64,000 nt of DNA from Halobacteriovorax sp. JY17 (lineage in GTDB: Bacteria > Bdellovibrionota > Bacteriovoracia > Bacteriovoracales > Bacteriovoracaceae): assembly GCF_002753895.1 (NCBI RefSeq), contig NZ_NJER01000002.1, positions 186,001 to 250,000 of the forward strand, written 5' to 3'. A program made the position numbers and the translations under genes. Positions 23,717 to 31,944 of the stretch are shown piece by piece. The stretch's first letter is position 1. Every line of letters begins with the position of its first letter. The notes beneath the pieces are model-generated. The model was not told the DNA's origin. It worked only from the letters and a program-made list of their open reading frames with translations, and did not search any database.

Positions 23717-25944
23717 TGGCCGGACATATAATTACAATTATTGGTGGAAAAGGTGGACAGGGTAAGTCTCAGGTCGCAGCAAATTTAGCTTTTGCTTATG
23801 CTGCAGAATCGAGAGCGAAGGTTCTTCTTCTAGACTTTGATAAGAGAGCTAGTGGAGATCAGAACTTCATTACTGGGATGAAGTCAAAGAAGACAGTTAA
23901 AGATCTCTCGGAGTTTAGTGGTGCAATAGATCCAAGATCTATTATGCAATTTATTACACCACACCCTGCGGGAGTTAGTTATATTGGAATGCCAAGTGAT
24001 CCAACTGCAAGTGATGGTATCAATGCAGATGGGCTTGGGAAAAGTCTTAAGGCCATAACTAATATTTTTCCTCTTACAATTATAGATGGTGGAAGTGAGA
24101 TGAATGATCTCGCCGCAAAGGCGTTAGAGTTTTCAACAATGATTTTTCTTGTTGTGACTCCTGATATTCTTGCTCTCAATCAAACCAAGAGGCTGTACTC
24201 AGACCTTGTTACGATGATGTTTCCAAAAGATATGATGCAAGTGATTTTAAATCAACATCAGAAAGGTCACCCTGTTACTCCTGAGGTTGTTGGAAAGGCG
24301 ATGGGAAAACTACCCTTCGCAAATATTCCAAAAGATGATCAAACCTGTGTTATGGCCTTAAATCAAAAGAAGCCCGTCATGGTTATTGCAAAGAAGAGTA
24401 ACTTTGCTAAAGGGGTTGTTGAGTGTGCAAGAAAGATTATTCAAAAAAATATTCTTAAATCTCTAGCAAAGCTAAATAAACCTACAAACGTTGGGGCGAG
24501 TACTGATGCAAACGCTCCAATGGATGGAAAAGCAAAGAGTGCTTGGACTGAACTTAAATCTAGAATACATAAAGCTCTTGTGGATGAAATGGATTTAAAG
24601 AATTCAGATGATAATGACCCTAAGGCCTCTGTTATTATGAGAGAACAGACAAAGAAAATGGTCGTAGAACTTCTTGGTAAAGAAGACACAAAGAGTATCT
24701 TTCAGTCTAGAGAAGATATGAATAGAATCGTAAAAGAAATCTTAGATGAGGCTCTTGGGCTTGGTCCTCTCGAAGATTTACTCGCCGACAAAGATTGTTC
24801 TGAAATCATGGTAGTTGGGCCTGATAAAATATTCTATGAAAAAGATGGAAAAGTTAAAAAGTCTGAAATTACATTTACTAATGATAGACAAGTTTTAAAC
24901 GTTATCGAAAGAATTGTGGCTCCCATTGGTAGACGAATTGATGAGAAGACTCCGTATGTGGATGCTCGTCTAAAAGATGGATCAAGAGTTCACGCTATTA
25001 TTCCACCATCAGCACTTGATGGTTGTTGTATTACAATTAGAAAATTTCCTGAGGAAGTTCTTACTTATAAAAACTATGTTCAGTGGGGATCTCTCACTCA
25101 AAATATGGCCGATTTTTTAAGGATCGCTGTTGAGGGGCATAGAAATATTGTTGTAAGTGGTGGTACGGGTTCGGGTAAAACAACACTAATTAATATTCTT
25201 GGAGGGTTTATTCCTGCCAATGAACGTATCATTACATGTGAAGACTCGGCTGAACTTAATTTTCCTCAAGACCACGTGGTAAGACTAGAAACAAGGCCTC
25301 CATCTCTTGAAGGTGAGGGCGAAATTGATATTAGATGTCTTGTGAAGCAAACACTTAGAATGCGTCCTGAAAGAATTGTTGTGGGAGAGTGTCGTGGTGG
25401 AGAAACTTTAGACATGCTTCAAGCAATGGGGACCGGGCACGACGGTTCCATGACGACAGTTCACTCTAATAACCCAAGAGAGTGTATCGGACGATTAGAA
25501 ACACTTGTTCAATATGCAGGAGCAGGTCTAAGTCCAAAAGCAATTAGAGAAATGATTGCAAACTCTGTTCATATGATTATTCAGCAAAAGAGATTAGATG
25601 ACGGTTCCAGAAAAATTACACACATCTCCGAAATCGGTGGAATCCAGGGAGAAGTAATTACTCTTCAAGATATTTTTCTCTTTCAACAAAGAGATATAGA
25701 CAAGAATGGGAAAATTATTGGTGAATTTCAGGCGACGGGTTTTATTCCAAAGTTTATCGAAGTCTTGGAAAGGAAGGGCTATAACGTTCCGAGAGGATTG
25801 TTTAGCAATAGTACAAATGAAAATAAAGGAGGAGGATCGACGCCTCCTGCAAGCTCTGGTGGCGGTTCCACAGGAGGAGATGGGAAACCTAATCCAAAGC
25901 AAAGACCTCCAGGCGCTCGTCCAGTAAAGAAGAGGCCTAGCTAA
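23716..25944 (+). CDS. Fusion of TadZ/CpaE-like ATPase and TadA/CpaF secretion ATPase
   Basis: A 742-residue protein joining two Tad ATPases that are normally separate. Residues 1 to about 240 are a MinD/ParA-type domain with the deviant Walker A GGKGGQGKSQVAANLA, as in TadZ/CpaE, without the receiver-like N-terminus of TadZ. Residues about 290-700 are CpaF: DLLADKDCSEIMVVG, the P-loop VSGGTGSGKTTLINIL, RIVVGECRGGETLDMLQAMGTGHDGSMTTVHSN. The tail is rich in Gly, Pro and Lys. The fusion would tether the localisation factor to the assembly motor. No stop or frameshift lies between the halves. Confidence 0.9.
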   Translation: MAGHIITIIGGKGGQGKSQVAANLAFAYAAESRAKVLLLDFDKRASGDQNFITGMKSKKTVKDLSEFSGAIDPRSIMQFITPHPAGVSYIGMPSDPTASDGINADGLGKSLKAITNIFPLTIIDGGSEMNDLAAKALEFSTMIFLVVTPDILALNQTKRLYSDLVTMMFPKDMMQVILNQHQKGHPVTPEVVGKAMGKLPFANIPKDDQTCVMALNQKKPVMVIAKKSNFAKGVVECARKIIQKNILKSLAKLNKPTNVGASTDANAPMDGKAKSAWTELKSRIHKALVDEMDLKNSDDNDPKASVIMREQTKKMVVELLGKEDTKSIFQSREDMNRIVKEILDEALGLGPLEDLLADKDCSEIMVVGPDKIFYEKDGKVKKSEITFTNDRQVLNVIERIVAPIGRRIDEKTPYVDARLKDGSRVHAIIPPSALDGCCITIRKFPEEVLTYKNYVQWGSLTQNMADFLRIAVEGHRNIVVSGGTGSGKTTLINILGGFIPANERIITCEDSAELNFPQDHVVRLETRPPSLEGEGEIDIRCLVKQTLRMRPERIVVGECRGGETLDMLQAMGTGHDGSMTTVHSNNPRECIGRLETLVQYAGAGLSPKAIREMIANSVHMIIQQKRLDDGSRKITHISEIGGIQGEVITLQDIFLFQQRDIDKNGKIIGEFQATGFIPKFIEVLERKGYNVPRGLFSNSTNENKGGGSTPPASSGGGSTGGDGKPNPKQRPPGARPVKKRPS

Positions 25945-26834
25945 TGAGTTTCTTTCTTGCTCTCATTGGTAAATCTGGGCTCATAGGGCTTATTGGCCTA
26001 GCCCTCTTTCTTCTTTGTTATAAGTATTCTCAAGGTATTTTTGATTGGATTGAAAATCAAACTTTTGGAACGAGAAGCTACATCATGGAGAAGTTAGAGC
26101 TTCTCTTTATTGAAATTCCTGAACAAAGAATTACTTATGCACTTCTTGGATGCTCTGTAGGGCTAGGGTGCTTTATGTTCTTATTTCTAGGGCTATTTAG
26201 TCAGTGGGTTCTAGGCTTTATACTAGGGTTAGTATTTGGTTTTATAGGATTTAAAATACCAAAGCCCATTATAAATTATCTTGTTGAGAGACGAATTAAT
26301 GAATATTCAGGTCAAATGGTAGATGCTCTTACTCTCTTGTCTAATGGAATTAGGGCAGGACTCTCAGTTCCTCAGGCCATTGGAATGGTTGTAGACGAAA
26401 TGCCAGCTCCAGTTTCTCAAGAGTTTAATATGATTCTTCAGCAAAATAGAATTGGTGTTCCCCTCGAAGAGTGCTTTGATAACTTAGCAAAGAGAGTTCC
26501 TACAGAAGACAATGACATGTTTGTCTCCTCTATAAATATCCTAAGAGAGACAGGTGGTAACCTTGCAGAGGTCTTCGACACAATTGTTGAAGTGATTAGA
26601 GAAAGAGTTAGGCTTAAGCAGAAGATTGATACCTACACTGCTCAGGGGATGTTTCAGGGAATGACAATTTTTCTCATGCCTTATGGAATTGGACTTATCT
26701 ACTTTGTATCAGATCCTGATTCAGTGAAGCCAATGTTTACCCATCCCCTTGGAATTTTACTTACTTTGGTGGCGCTCGCCTTTGATTTTGCCGGAGGCTT
26801 TGTCATTATGAAGATAGTAAAAATAAAGGTTTAG
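25944..26834 (+). CDS. Tad platform protein, TadB-type
   Basis: A 296-residue inner-membrane protein with a T2SSF domain. The helix-rich cytoplasmic part reads MVDALTLLSNGIRAGLSVPQAIGMV and continues to LRETGGNLAEVFDTIVEVIRERVRLKQKI, the signature of GspF/TadB-type platforms. Membrane helices lie near residues 8-25, 62-105 and 235-290. Tad systems usually have a TadB-TadC pair; here only one is present and the operon seems to end, so it may act as a homodimer or TadC may be elsewhere. Confidence 0.85.
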   Translation: MSFFLALIGKSGLIGLIGLALFLLCYKYSQGIFDWIENQTFGTRSYIMEKLELLFIEIPEQRITYALLGCSVGLGCFMFLFLGLFSQWVLGFILGLVFGFIGFKIPKPIINYLVERRINEYSGQMVDALTLLSNGIRAGLSVPQAIGMVVDEMPAPVSQEFNMILQQNRIGVPLEECFDNLAKRVPTEDNDMFVSSINILRETGGNLAEVFDTIVEVIRERVRLKQKIDTYTAQGMFQGMTIFLMPYGIGLIYFVSDPDSVKPMFTHPLGILLTLVALAFDFAGGFVIMKIVKIKV

Positions 26835-26922
26835 CTTCTTTCTAAAAATAGTTTAAAGTTTTAAATTTGAATTACCGATATAATATACGAGAGAATTATA
26901 GTGCTCAAAAAAGGATTAATAC

Positions 26923-28551
26923 ATGAAGCTTGTTAAATTACTCCTATTATTATTTTTAATTCCAGCGACTGTGTTTGGTGGGGTTAATCTTAAGAACGGA
27001 AACTTCTACATTTCTTATACTGACATCATCGTTCCAGGTGGAGGTCATGACCTTGAAGTTGTAAGAACTTACAATTCAAAATCTACCGAAAAAGGCTGGT
27101 TTGGTTTTGGCTGGGGTTCTGATTATGAAACATTTCTTACAGTATCAGCTGATGGCTCTGTGATTGTTCATGAGAATGGTAGCGGTGCTAATACAAGATT
27201 TGTTCCTAAGGAAGCGGTTGATCCAGTTTCTGCAGCTCAAAGAATTATTGAGGCCATGAGAAAGAGAACAAGTGTAACTGAACAAGTTGCAAAGTCTTTA
27301 AAAGTGAAGTTAACAAATGATGCTGAACTTAGACAGGCCTATGCAAGAAAATTTAGTGTTAAGGCACAGATTGCGAATGGAACAGTTCTCTATTCAAATA
27401 CTAGGGGACTACAACAAGTTCATAAAGTAAAAGATGGATTTAAGCGTGTTTACAATGATGGTAAAGTTCAATTCTTTAATAAAGATGGAAAACTTGCTCA
27501 AATTAAAGACAAGCATGGATATACAATTTCTTTTGAATACAAGAATGGAAACCTTCTAAAAATTAAAGATTCTCAAGCAAAGCAACTATTCTTTGATTGG
27601 TTTCAAAATGGAAGAATCAAGAGCATCTCTTCTACTGCAAATAAAAAAACAGCGTATAAGTTCGAAGGTGATGACCTTGTAGAGTCGAAAGATGTTGCAG
27701 GAAATATCTTTAAATACTCTTACGATGCAAACCATAATATGAAAGCGATTAGCTATTCTGATGATTCTAAAATGGAAGTAGAGTACACTCCTAGAACTCA
27801 GTTTGTTGAATCAGTTAAAAGTAGAAGTGGTGATTTAACAAGCTATAAGTATGACTCTAATCCAAAAAATCCTGATTTTCACTACTGGACAGTTGTGACG
27901 AAGAAGTCTCCAAACGGAAAGTCAGTATCAAATAGATATGAGTATGAGATCAAGGCCAGACCTGATGGTTCACAGTATACTTATAGAATCTTAACTCAAA
28001 TTAATGATCTTAAGACAGAAACTATTTATTCAGAGTGTTGTTCACTTCCACTTAAAATTACAAGAGGAAATCACGTAACTTCTTTTGAATATAATAGTAA
28101 GGGTCTTCTTACTAAGAAAACTTCAACGAAAGGTGATTACATTGAACTTTCTTATCACAAGAAGTTTAACAAAATTACTAAAGTTGTGAATAAGAAAGGT
28201 TGGACTAACTTTAAGTACGATGAGAAAAGTGGGAACCTAGCTAAAGCTGAAAATAGTTTTGGTAAGTCTGTTCTTCTTATCTACGATAGAAAGGGACGTA
28301 TCACAAAAATGCACGACTATGACAAGAATACTAAGAAGAAAAGATCACTCTCTTTTGTGTATAACGCTCAAGGGAAACCAGTTGAGATTAAAATGGACAG
28401 TATTGGTAAAATCAATGTTCAGTATGACAACTATGGTGAGATCAAGAAAGTTGAGTCTAAAGCAGGTCACAAAATGGCTTTACAGGTCACACAAGCTTTC
28501 CAGTCTCTCTTAGCGATTGTTAAGCCAGCGGGTGTTAACCTTAACTTATAA
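26923..28551 (+). CDS. Secreted YD-repeat (RHS-like) protein
   Basis: A 542-residue protein with a signal peptide (MKLVKLLLLLFLIPATVFG). The next 70 residues, DLEVVRTYNSKSTEKGWFGFGWGSDYETFL, match the N-terminal domain (DUF6531) that precedes RHS repeats. From about residue 165 there are YD-type repeats such as KDGKLAQIKDKHGYTISFEY and YDANHNMKAISYSD. Neither the RHS core end motif nor a C-terminal toxin domain is seen, and the repeat number is small. It may be a surface or periplasmic beta-rich protein. It follows the Tad operon by 88 bases and may be transcribed separately. Confidence 0.75.
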   Translation: MKLVKLLLLLFLIPATVFGGVNLKNGNFYISYTDIIVPGGGHDLEVVRTYNSKSTEKGWFGFGWGSDYETFLTVSADGSVIVHENGSGANTRFVPKEAVDPVSAAQRIIEAMRKRTSVTEQVAKSLKVKLTNDAELRQAYARKFSVKAQIANGTVLYSNTRGLQQVHKVKDGFKRVYNDGKVQFFNKDGKLAQIKDKHGYTISFEYKNGNLLKIKDSQAKQLFFDWFQNGRIKSISSTANKKTAYKFEGDDLVESKDVAGNIFKYSYDANHNMKAISYSDDSKMEVEYTPRTQFVESVKSRSGDLTSYKYDSNPKNPDFHYWTVVTKKSPNGKSVSNRYEYEIKARPDGSQYTYRILTQINDLKTETIYSECCSLPLKITRGNHVTSFEYNSKGLLTKKTSTKGDYIELSYHKKFNKITKVVNKKGWTNFKYDEKSGNLAKAENSFGKSVLLIYDRKGRITKMHDYDKNTKKKRSLSFVYNAQGKPVEIKMDSIGKINVQYDNYGEIKKVESKAGHKMALQVTQAFQSLLAIVKPAGVNLNL

Positions 28552-28665
28552 TAGTGCCCACTATTTGTGGTGGGAGGGCTTTCGAACTTTAAGTAGGTTA
28601 GCCCATTGAGTGAAAAGATTTAAGAATAAGAGTATAATAAAGTTAGAAATAGTTAGGAGAATAAC

Positions 28666-28854
28666 ATGAAAAAAATAATAGCTCTTTTACTTGTCCTAGG
28701 TTTTACGATGCCAGCAATGGCCGATGGAGTAGGTGAGAACAAAGATGATAATGTTAAGTGTGAAGAGATCTTTCAAGGTTCTGAAGCAAAGGCTGCTGAT
28801 GTTCCAGCTGGTGAGGAAACACCTAAAGGAACAAATAAAGAAACGCAAAGATAA
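28666..28854 (+). CDS. Small secreted protein (VGE family, divergent member)
   Basis: A 62-residue ORF with a signal peptide (MKKIIALLLVLGFTMPAMA) and a short, charged mature part starting DGVGENKDDNVKC. It shares the post-signal VGE, a single cysteine and a lysine/glutamate-rich tail with the two proteins at 29042 and 30848, but not their KNQSTQAR block. AGGAG precedes the ATG. A strong terminator follows. Function unknown. Confidence 0.65.
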   Translation: MKKIIALLLVLGFTMPAMADGVGENKDDNVKCEEIFQGSEAKAADVPAGEETPKGTNKETQR

Positions 28855-28883
28855 TTCTTACTAAAAGAAAGTATAAAATAATA

Positions 28884-28918
28884 AAGCCTAGACTTTGCGT
28901 CTAGGCTTTTTTATTTTT
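28884..28918 (+). terminator. Rho-independent terminator
   Basis: AAAGCCTAGAC pairs with GTCTAGGCTTT around TTTGC and is followed by TTTATTTTT. It closes the small secreted protein gene. Confidence 0.9.
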
Positions 28919-28995
28919 AGCTGTTTAATTCTTTGTCAGTGTCATGTAATTAACAAATTTCTTCATTGTAAGCTCCCATAATTTCGAAGAAATAT

Positions 28996-29011
28996 TGGCA
29001 TGTTTTGTGCT
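28996..29011 (+). promoter_or_regulatory. Sigma-54-type promoter
   Basis: TTGGCATG-TTTT-GTGCT matches the -24/-12 consensus TTGGCACG-N4-TTGCW except for two bases. The GG (28997-28998) and GC (29009-29010) doublets are exactly 12 bases apart. The start would be near 29022, 20 bases before the small secreted protein gene. Confidence 0.6.
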
Positions 29012-29041
29012 CTTAAATAAGAACACACATGGGAGATATTT

Positions 29042-29236
29042 ATGAAAAAATTAATGACTTTTACAATCCTTTCACTTCTATCAATCTCTTCGCTTGCAAG
29101 CGTTGGAGAAGGCTCAACAGAATGTTCTAAGAATCAGTCTACTCAAGCGAGAGTTTCTGGTAAGTCTAAGTCAGTGCAAGACTCAAGCTCTAAGCCGTCT
29201 GAGAAGCCCGCAGAGTCAACTTCTCGCGAAAGTTAG
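29042..29236 (+). CDS. Small secreted protein, KNQSTQAR family
   Basis: A 64-residue ORF with a signal peptide (MKKLMTFTILSLLSISSLA) and a 45-residue mature part starting SVGEGSTECSKNQSTQAR, then a Ser/Lys/Glu-rich, probably disordered tail. The protein at 30848 has the same layout and motif. The ATG is preceded by GGGAG. A sigma-54-type promoter lies just upstream and a terminator hairpin follows. The single cysteine could allow dimerisation or modification. Function unknown. Confidence 0.75.
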   Translation: MKKLMTFTILSLLSISSLASVGEGSTECSKNQSTQARVSGKSKSVQDSSSKPSEKPAESTSRES

Positions 29237-29247
29237 GGAAATGCAAG

Positions 29248-29287
29248 AGGTGTAAACAAGTGCTGAAATAGGCCTTGTTTACCTTTA
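29248..29287 (+). terminator. Hairpin after the small secreted protein gene
   Basis: AGG-TG-TAAACAAG pairs with CTTGTTTA-CCT across a 13-base loop, followed by TTTAAT. It is a weak intrinsic terminator. Confidence 0.55.
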
Positions 29288-29339
29288 ATCGTCTATCTAT
29301 AAGTGATATAATTCTAATTCTTTCTTAATTAGGATCTAT

Positions 29340-30722
29340 ATGAAACTCGAAGATATTGATAATGCTGTTCTATTACAAAGACAAAAGTACCTGGAAAACT
29401 CTTATATCGAATTAGATAAGCGTTTAGAGCTCTTAAAGAAGGTTCAAGAGTCTATTGAGGACAATGAAAAGGAAATACTAGAGGCCCTTAAATTAGACCT
29501 TGGTAAGCCAACCTACGAGTCTCAATTATCTGAAATTCTCTTTGTTCAAAACGAGATCAGATCAATTAAAAAGAATTTAAAGAAATGGATGAGAAAGAAG
29601 AAGGTTAAAACACCTCTCATTCACTTTCCAGCAAAGAGCTATATTCAGCCTGAAGCTTACGGGAGTATTCTTATTATTTCTCCTTGGAACTATCCTTTTC
29701 AACTTCTTTTTTCTCCTCTCATTGGAGCTATCGCAGCAGGAAATAGAGTCGTATTAAAGCCTAGTGAAATCTCTAGTAATACATCAAGGGTAATTAAGAA
29801 AATAATTACTGAAAACTTTGAGACTGAATTCATCACTTGTGTGGAGGGAGGAGTCGAGGAGACGACGCGTCTTTTAAACAATAGGTTTGATTATATTTTC
29901 TATACAGGTAATGGGCATGTCGGAAGAATTATTATGGAAAAAGCCGCGAAAAATCTTACTCCTGTAACATTGGAACTTGGTGGAAAGAGCCCTACATTTG
30001 TCTTTGGAGACTCCAATTTAGATTTAGTCGCTAAGAGAATAGTTTCCGGGAAGTTTTTTAATGCAGGGCAGACTTGTATTGCTCCTGATTATGTACTTGT
30101 TCAGGAGAATAAGTATGAAGAACTTGTGGATAAGTTGAAGATATATATTGATAAGTTCTATGGGAAAGATCCCCTTAAAAGTAAGGACTATGGAAGGATT
30201 ATTAATAGCTCTCACTTTGAGAGATTATTAAAGCTTATTTCTGAGGATAAAGTCTTGTATGGAGGAAAGCACTCCGTTGAAGAGAAGTATATTTCTCCAA
30301 CGATTGTAAGTGTTGAGGGCGAGGATACTTGTATGGAAGAGGAAATTTTTGGACCTATTCTTCCAGTATTAAAAATGACAAACTTAAAATCTGCTATTGA
30401 TTATGTTACTGAAAGAGAAAAGCCACTTGCTATGTATATTTTCAGTAATGAAAAAAAGGTTAGAGACTCTATTTTAAAGAGAGTGAGCGCAGGAGGAGTT
30501 ACGATTAACGATACCCTTATGCATATAACAAATGAGCATTTGCCTTTTGGTGGTGTTGGAGAAAGTGGGATGGGAGCATACCATGGAAGAAATTCCTTTG
30601 ATCTCTTCTCTCATCAAAAATCTATTTTTAATGCTTCAACAGCTCTTGATTTGCCGGCCAAGTATCCTCCTTATTTTGGTAAATTCCGTCTTGTGAAGTG
30701 GTTGTTGAGATTTTTTGGCTAA
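29340..30722 (+). CDS. Aldehyde dehydrogenase, class 3-like
   Basis: A 460-residue NAD(P)-dependent aldehyde dehydrogenase, short and without the N-terminal extension of class 1/2 enzymes, as in the ALDH3/fatty aldehyde group. The catalytic Cys246 lies in NAGQTCIAPDYVLV and the general base Glu212 in LELGGKSPTFV. SPWNYPFQLLFSPLIGAIAAGN is the cofactor entrance motif and EEIFGPILPVL a conserved late motif. The C-terminus is hydrophobic. It could oxidise long-chain or lipid-derived aldehydes. It lies between two small secreted protein genes but has its own leader. Confidence 0.92.
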   Translation: MKLEDIDNAVLLQRQKYLENSYIELDKRLELLKKVQESIEDNEKEILEALKLDLGKPTYESQLSEILFVQNEIRSIKKNLKKWMRKKKVKTPLIHFPAKSYIQPEAYGSILIISPWNYPFQLLFSPLIGAIAAGNRVVLKPSEISSNTSRVIKKIITENFETEFITCVEGGVEETTRLLNNRFDYIFYTGNGHVGRIIMEKAAKNLTPVTLELGGKSPTFVFGDSNLDLVAKRIVSGKFFNAGQTCIAPDYVLVQENKYEELVDKLKIYIDKFYGKDPLKSKDYGRIINSSHFERLLKLISEDKVLYGGKHSVEEKYISPTIVSVEGEDTCMEEEIFGPILPVLKMTNLKSAIDYVTEREKPLAMYIFSNEKKVRDSILKRVSAGGVTINDTLMHITNEHLPFGGVGESGMGAYHGRNSFDLFSHQKSIFNASTALDLPAKYPPYFGKFRLVKWLLRFFG

Positions 30723-30792
30723 AGTTTAGACAGGTGTTGGAAAACATACAGGGTGGACGTACCTAAGTAGCTGTAAATATAATGGTTTGTCT

Positions 30793-30808
30793 TGGCACAA
30801 TAGGTGCA
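30793..30808 (+). promoter_or_regulatory. Sigma-54-type promoter
   Basis: TTGGCACA-ATAG-GTGCA fits the -24/-12 consensus, with GG (30794-30795) and GC (30806-30807) 12 bases apart. It shares the variant GTGC with the promoter at 28996. The start would be near 30819, before the gene at 30848. Confidence 0.65.
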
Positions 30809-30847
30809 TTAATAGTAGTAAAACAATATTATCCTCGGGAGGGATTT

Positions 30848-31036
30848 ATGAAAAAGCTACTATTACTAACAGCACTTATTGCAGGATTTTCAACAACTTC
30901 ATTCGCAGGAACTGTAGGTGAGTCGTCTACAAGCTGTGTTAAGAATCAATCAACTCAAGCTCGTGCTGAGAAGAAAGTTCAAGAAGCTGAAGTACAAGTT
31001 GAGCAAGAGAAAAAGAGCTCAGACAAAGAATCGTAA
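30848..31036 (+). CDS. Small secreted protein, KNQSTQAR family (second copy)
   Basis: A 62-residue ORF. The ATG at 30848 is chosen because GGGAGGG lies just before it and a signal peptide (MKKLLLLTALIAGFSTTSFA) begins there; an upstream in-frame ATG at 30782 precedes the predicted promoter. The mature part starts GTVGESSTSCVKNQSTQARAEKK, matching the protein at 29042, and ends in a charged, probably helical or disordered tail. It has a sigma-54-type promoter and a bidirectional terminator. Function unknown. Confidence 0.78.
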   Translation: MKKLLLLTALIAGFSTTSFAGTVGESSTSCVKNQSTQARAEKKVQEAEVQVEQEKKSSDKES

Positions 31037-31060
31037 TTATAAATTTCCATGTGTAATAAT

Positions 31061-31092
31061 AAAAGCCGAGTTAATATGACTCGGCTTTTTTT
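31061..31092. terminator. Bidirectional terminator
   Basis: AAAAGCCGAGT (31061-31071) pairs perfectly with ACTCGGCTTTT (31079-31089), followed by TTT on the plus strand and preceded by A-rich sequence that gives a T tract on the minus strand. It serves both the small secreted protein gene and the convergent minus-strand gene. Confidence 0.88.
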
Positions 31093-31427
31093 AGGACTTT
31101 TTTCAAGAGTTCTTTTTCTTCGACAGTAAAACTATCGTGATTCTTTTCAATTTCATCATCAATTTGCTTCATTGATTTCTTAACTGAAGAATACTTCGTT
31201 TTTACTTGGTCACTTTTGGCCGAAGTATTAGAGAATAGGTCTTTTCCCATCTGCGAGCCCTGCTCAATACCAGAATTAAAATTTGATTTAACAGCTTTAT
31301 ATATATTGGCCGTATAAGGCTTTGTGAATTGATTCATATATTCAAATATAGGTTTATTCGCTAGTGGAAATGAGAGGATGATAAAACTTATTGAAAAATA
31401 GAGACAAAATTTAAACATAAAAAACAT
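31071..31427 (-). CDS. Membrane-anchored helical protein of unknown function
   Basis: A 118-residue product when started at ATG 31427, one base after the stop of the response regulator gene, with AAGGAT upstream; a longer frame would overlap that gene. The N-terminus is one hydrophobic helix (MFFMFKFCLYFSISFIILSFPLA), either a signal peptide or an anchor. The rest is charged and helical (MKQIDDEIEKNHDSFTVEEKELLKKVLKK). It appears to be cotranscribed with the response regulator. No family is recognised. Confidence 0.6.
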   Translation of the reverse strand: MFFMFKFCLYFSISFIILSFPLANKPIFEYMNQFTKPYTANIYKAVKSNFNSGIEQGSQMGKDLFSNTSAKSDQVKTKYSSVKKSMKQIDDEIEKNHDSFTVEEKELLKKVLKKAESY

Positions 31428-31428
31428 C

Positions 31429-31824
31429 TTAACTATCCTTTTCCATTTCAATTTCAATTTTTTCAATTGAGCGTATTAAATCTTTTTCTCCAAAAGGCTT
31501 AGTGAGGAAATCAACAGCTCCGTTTGAAATTGATTCTATAATAATACTTTCCATATTTAAGGAAGACATCATTATGATTTTAGTGTTTTTAGAATTTTCA
31601 GAAATAATTTTTGAGAGTTCAATTCCGCTTACTTCTGGCATCACTATATCAATTAGAAAGAGATTAGCCCCTGTTCCAAGAAGAGGAACGGCCTCATTTG
31701 CGCTAGAAGCTTGTCCGACAACACTGAACCCATTTTTTTCAAGAATTTCTATAAGTGAGTTTCTGGAAAAGTCCGAGTCGTCTACTACGACAATTTTAAG
31801 GTCTTTATTTCTTGTGTTGCTCAT
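31429..31824 (-). CDS. Single-domain response regulator (CheY-like)
   Basis: A 131-residue receiver domain with no output domain. The acidic pair is VVDDSD (Asp15, Asp16), the phosphorylated residue is Asp59 in LFLIDIVMPEVSG, the switch Ser is in MMSSL (about 88), and Lys109 is in FLTKPF. It would be phosphorylated by an unlinked histidine kinase and act by protein contact, as CheY does. The next gene encodes a small membrane-anchored protein. Confidence 0.92.
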   Translation of the reverse strand: MSNTRNKDLKIVVVDDSDFSRNSLIEILEKNGFSVVGQASSANEAVPLLGTGANLFLIDIVMPEVSGIELSKIISENSKNTKIIMMSSLNMESIIIESISNGAVDFLTKPFGEKDLIRSIEKIEIEMEKDS

Positions 31825-31914
31825 AAATTACTCATCCATGTGTTTTTTAATAATTGTAGCATATTTTTTGAGAGTTAAAAGGAGGTAGGTTCTTATCTAG
31901 CAATAGGAGGAATA

Positions 31915-31940
31915 AAAAAAGGGAGCTATTAGCTCCCTTT
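31915..31940. terminator. Terminator of lon
   Basis: AAAGGGAGCT (31918-31927) and AGCTCCCTTT (31931-31940) form a perfect 10-bp stem with a 3-base loop. On the minus strand it is followed by a run of seven T. It lies five bases after the lon stop codon. Confidence 0.9.
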
Positions 31941-31944
31941 AAAA

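Noticed and set aside
30782-30847. Longer N-terminus of the small secreted protein from ATG 30782
   Set aside because: It would put 22 residues before an evident signal peptide, and the predicted promoter lies downstream of that ATG.
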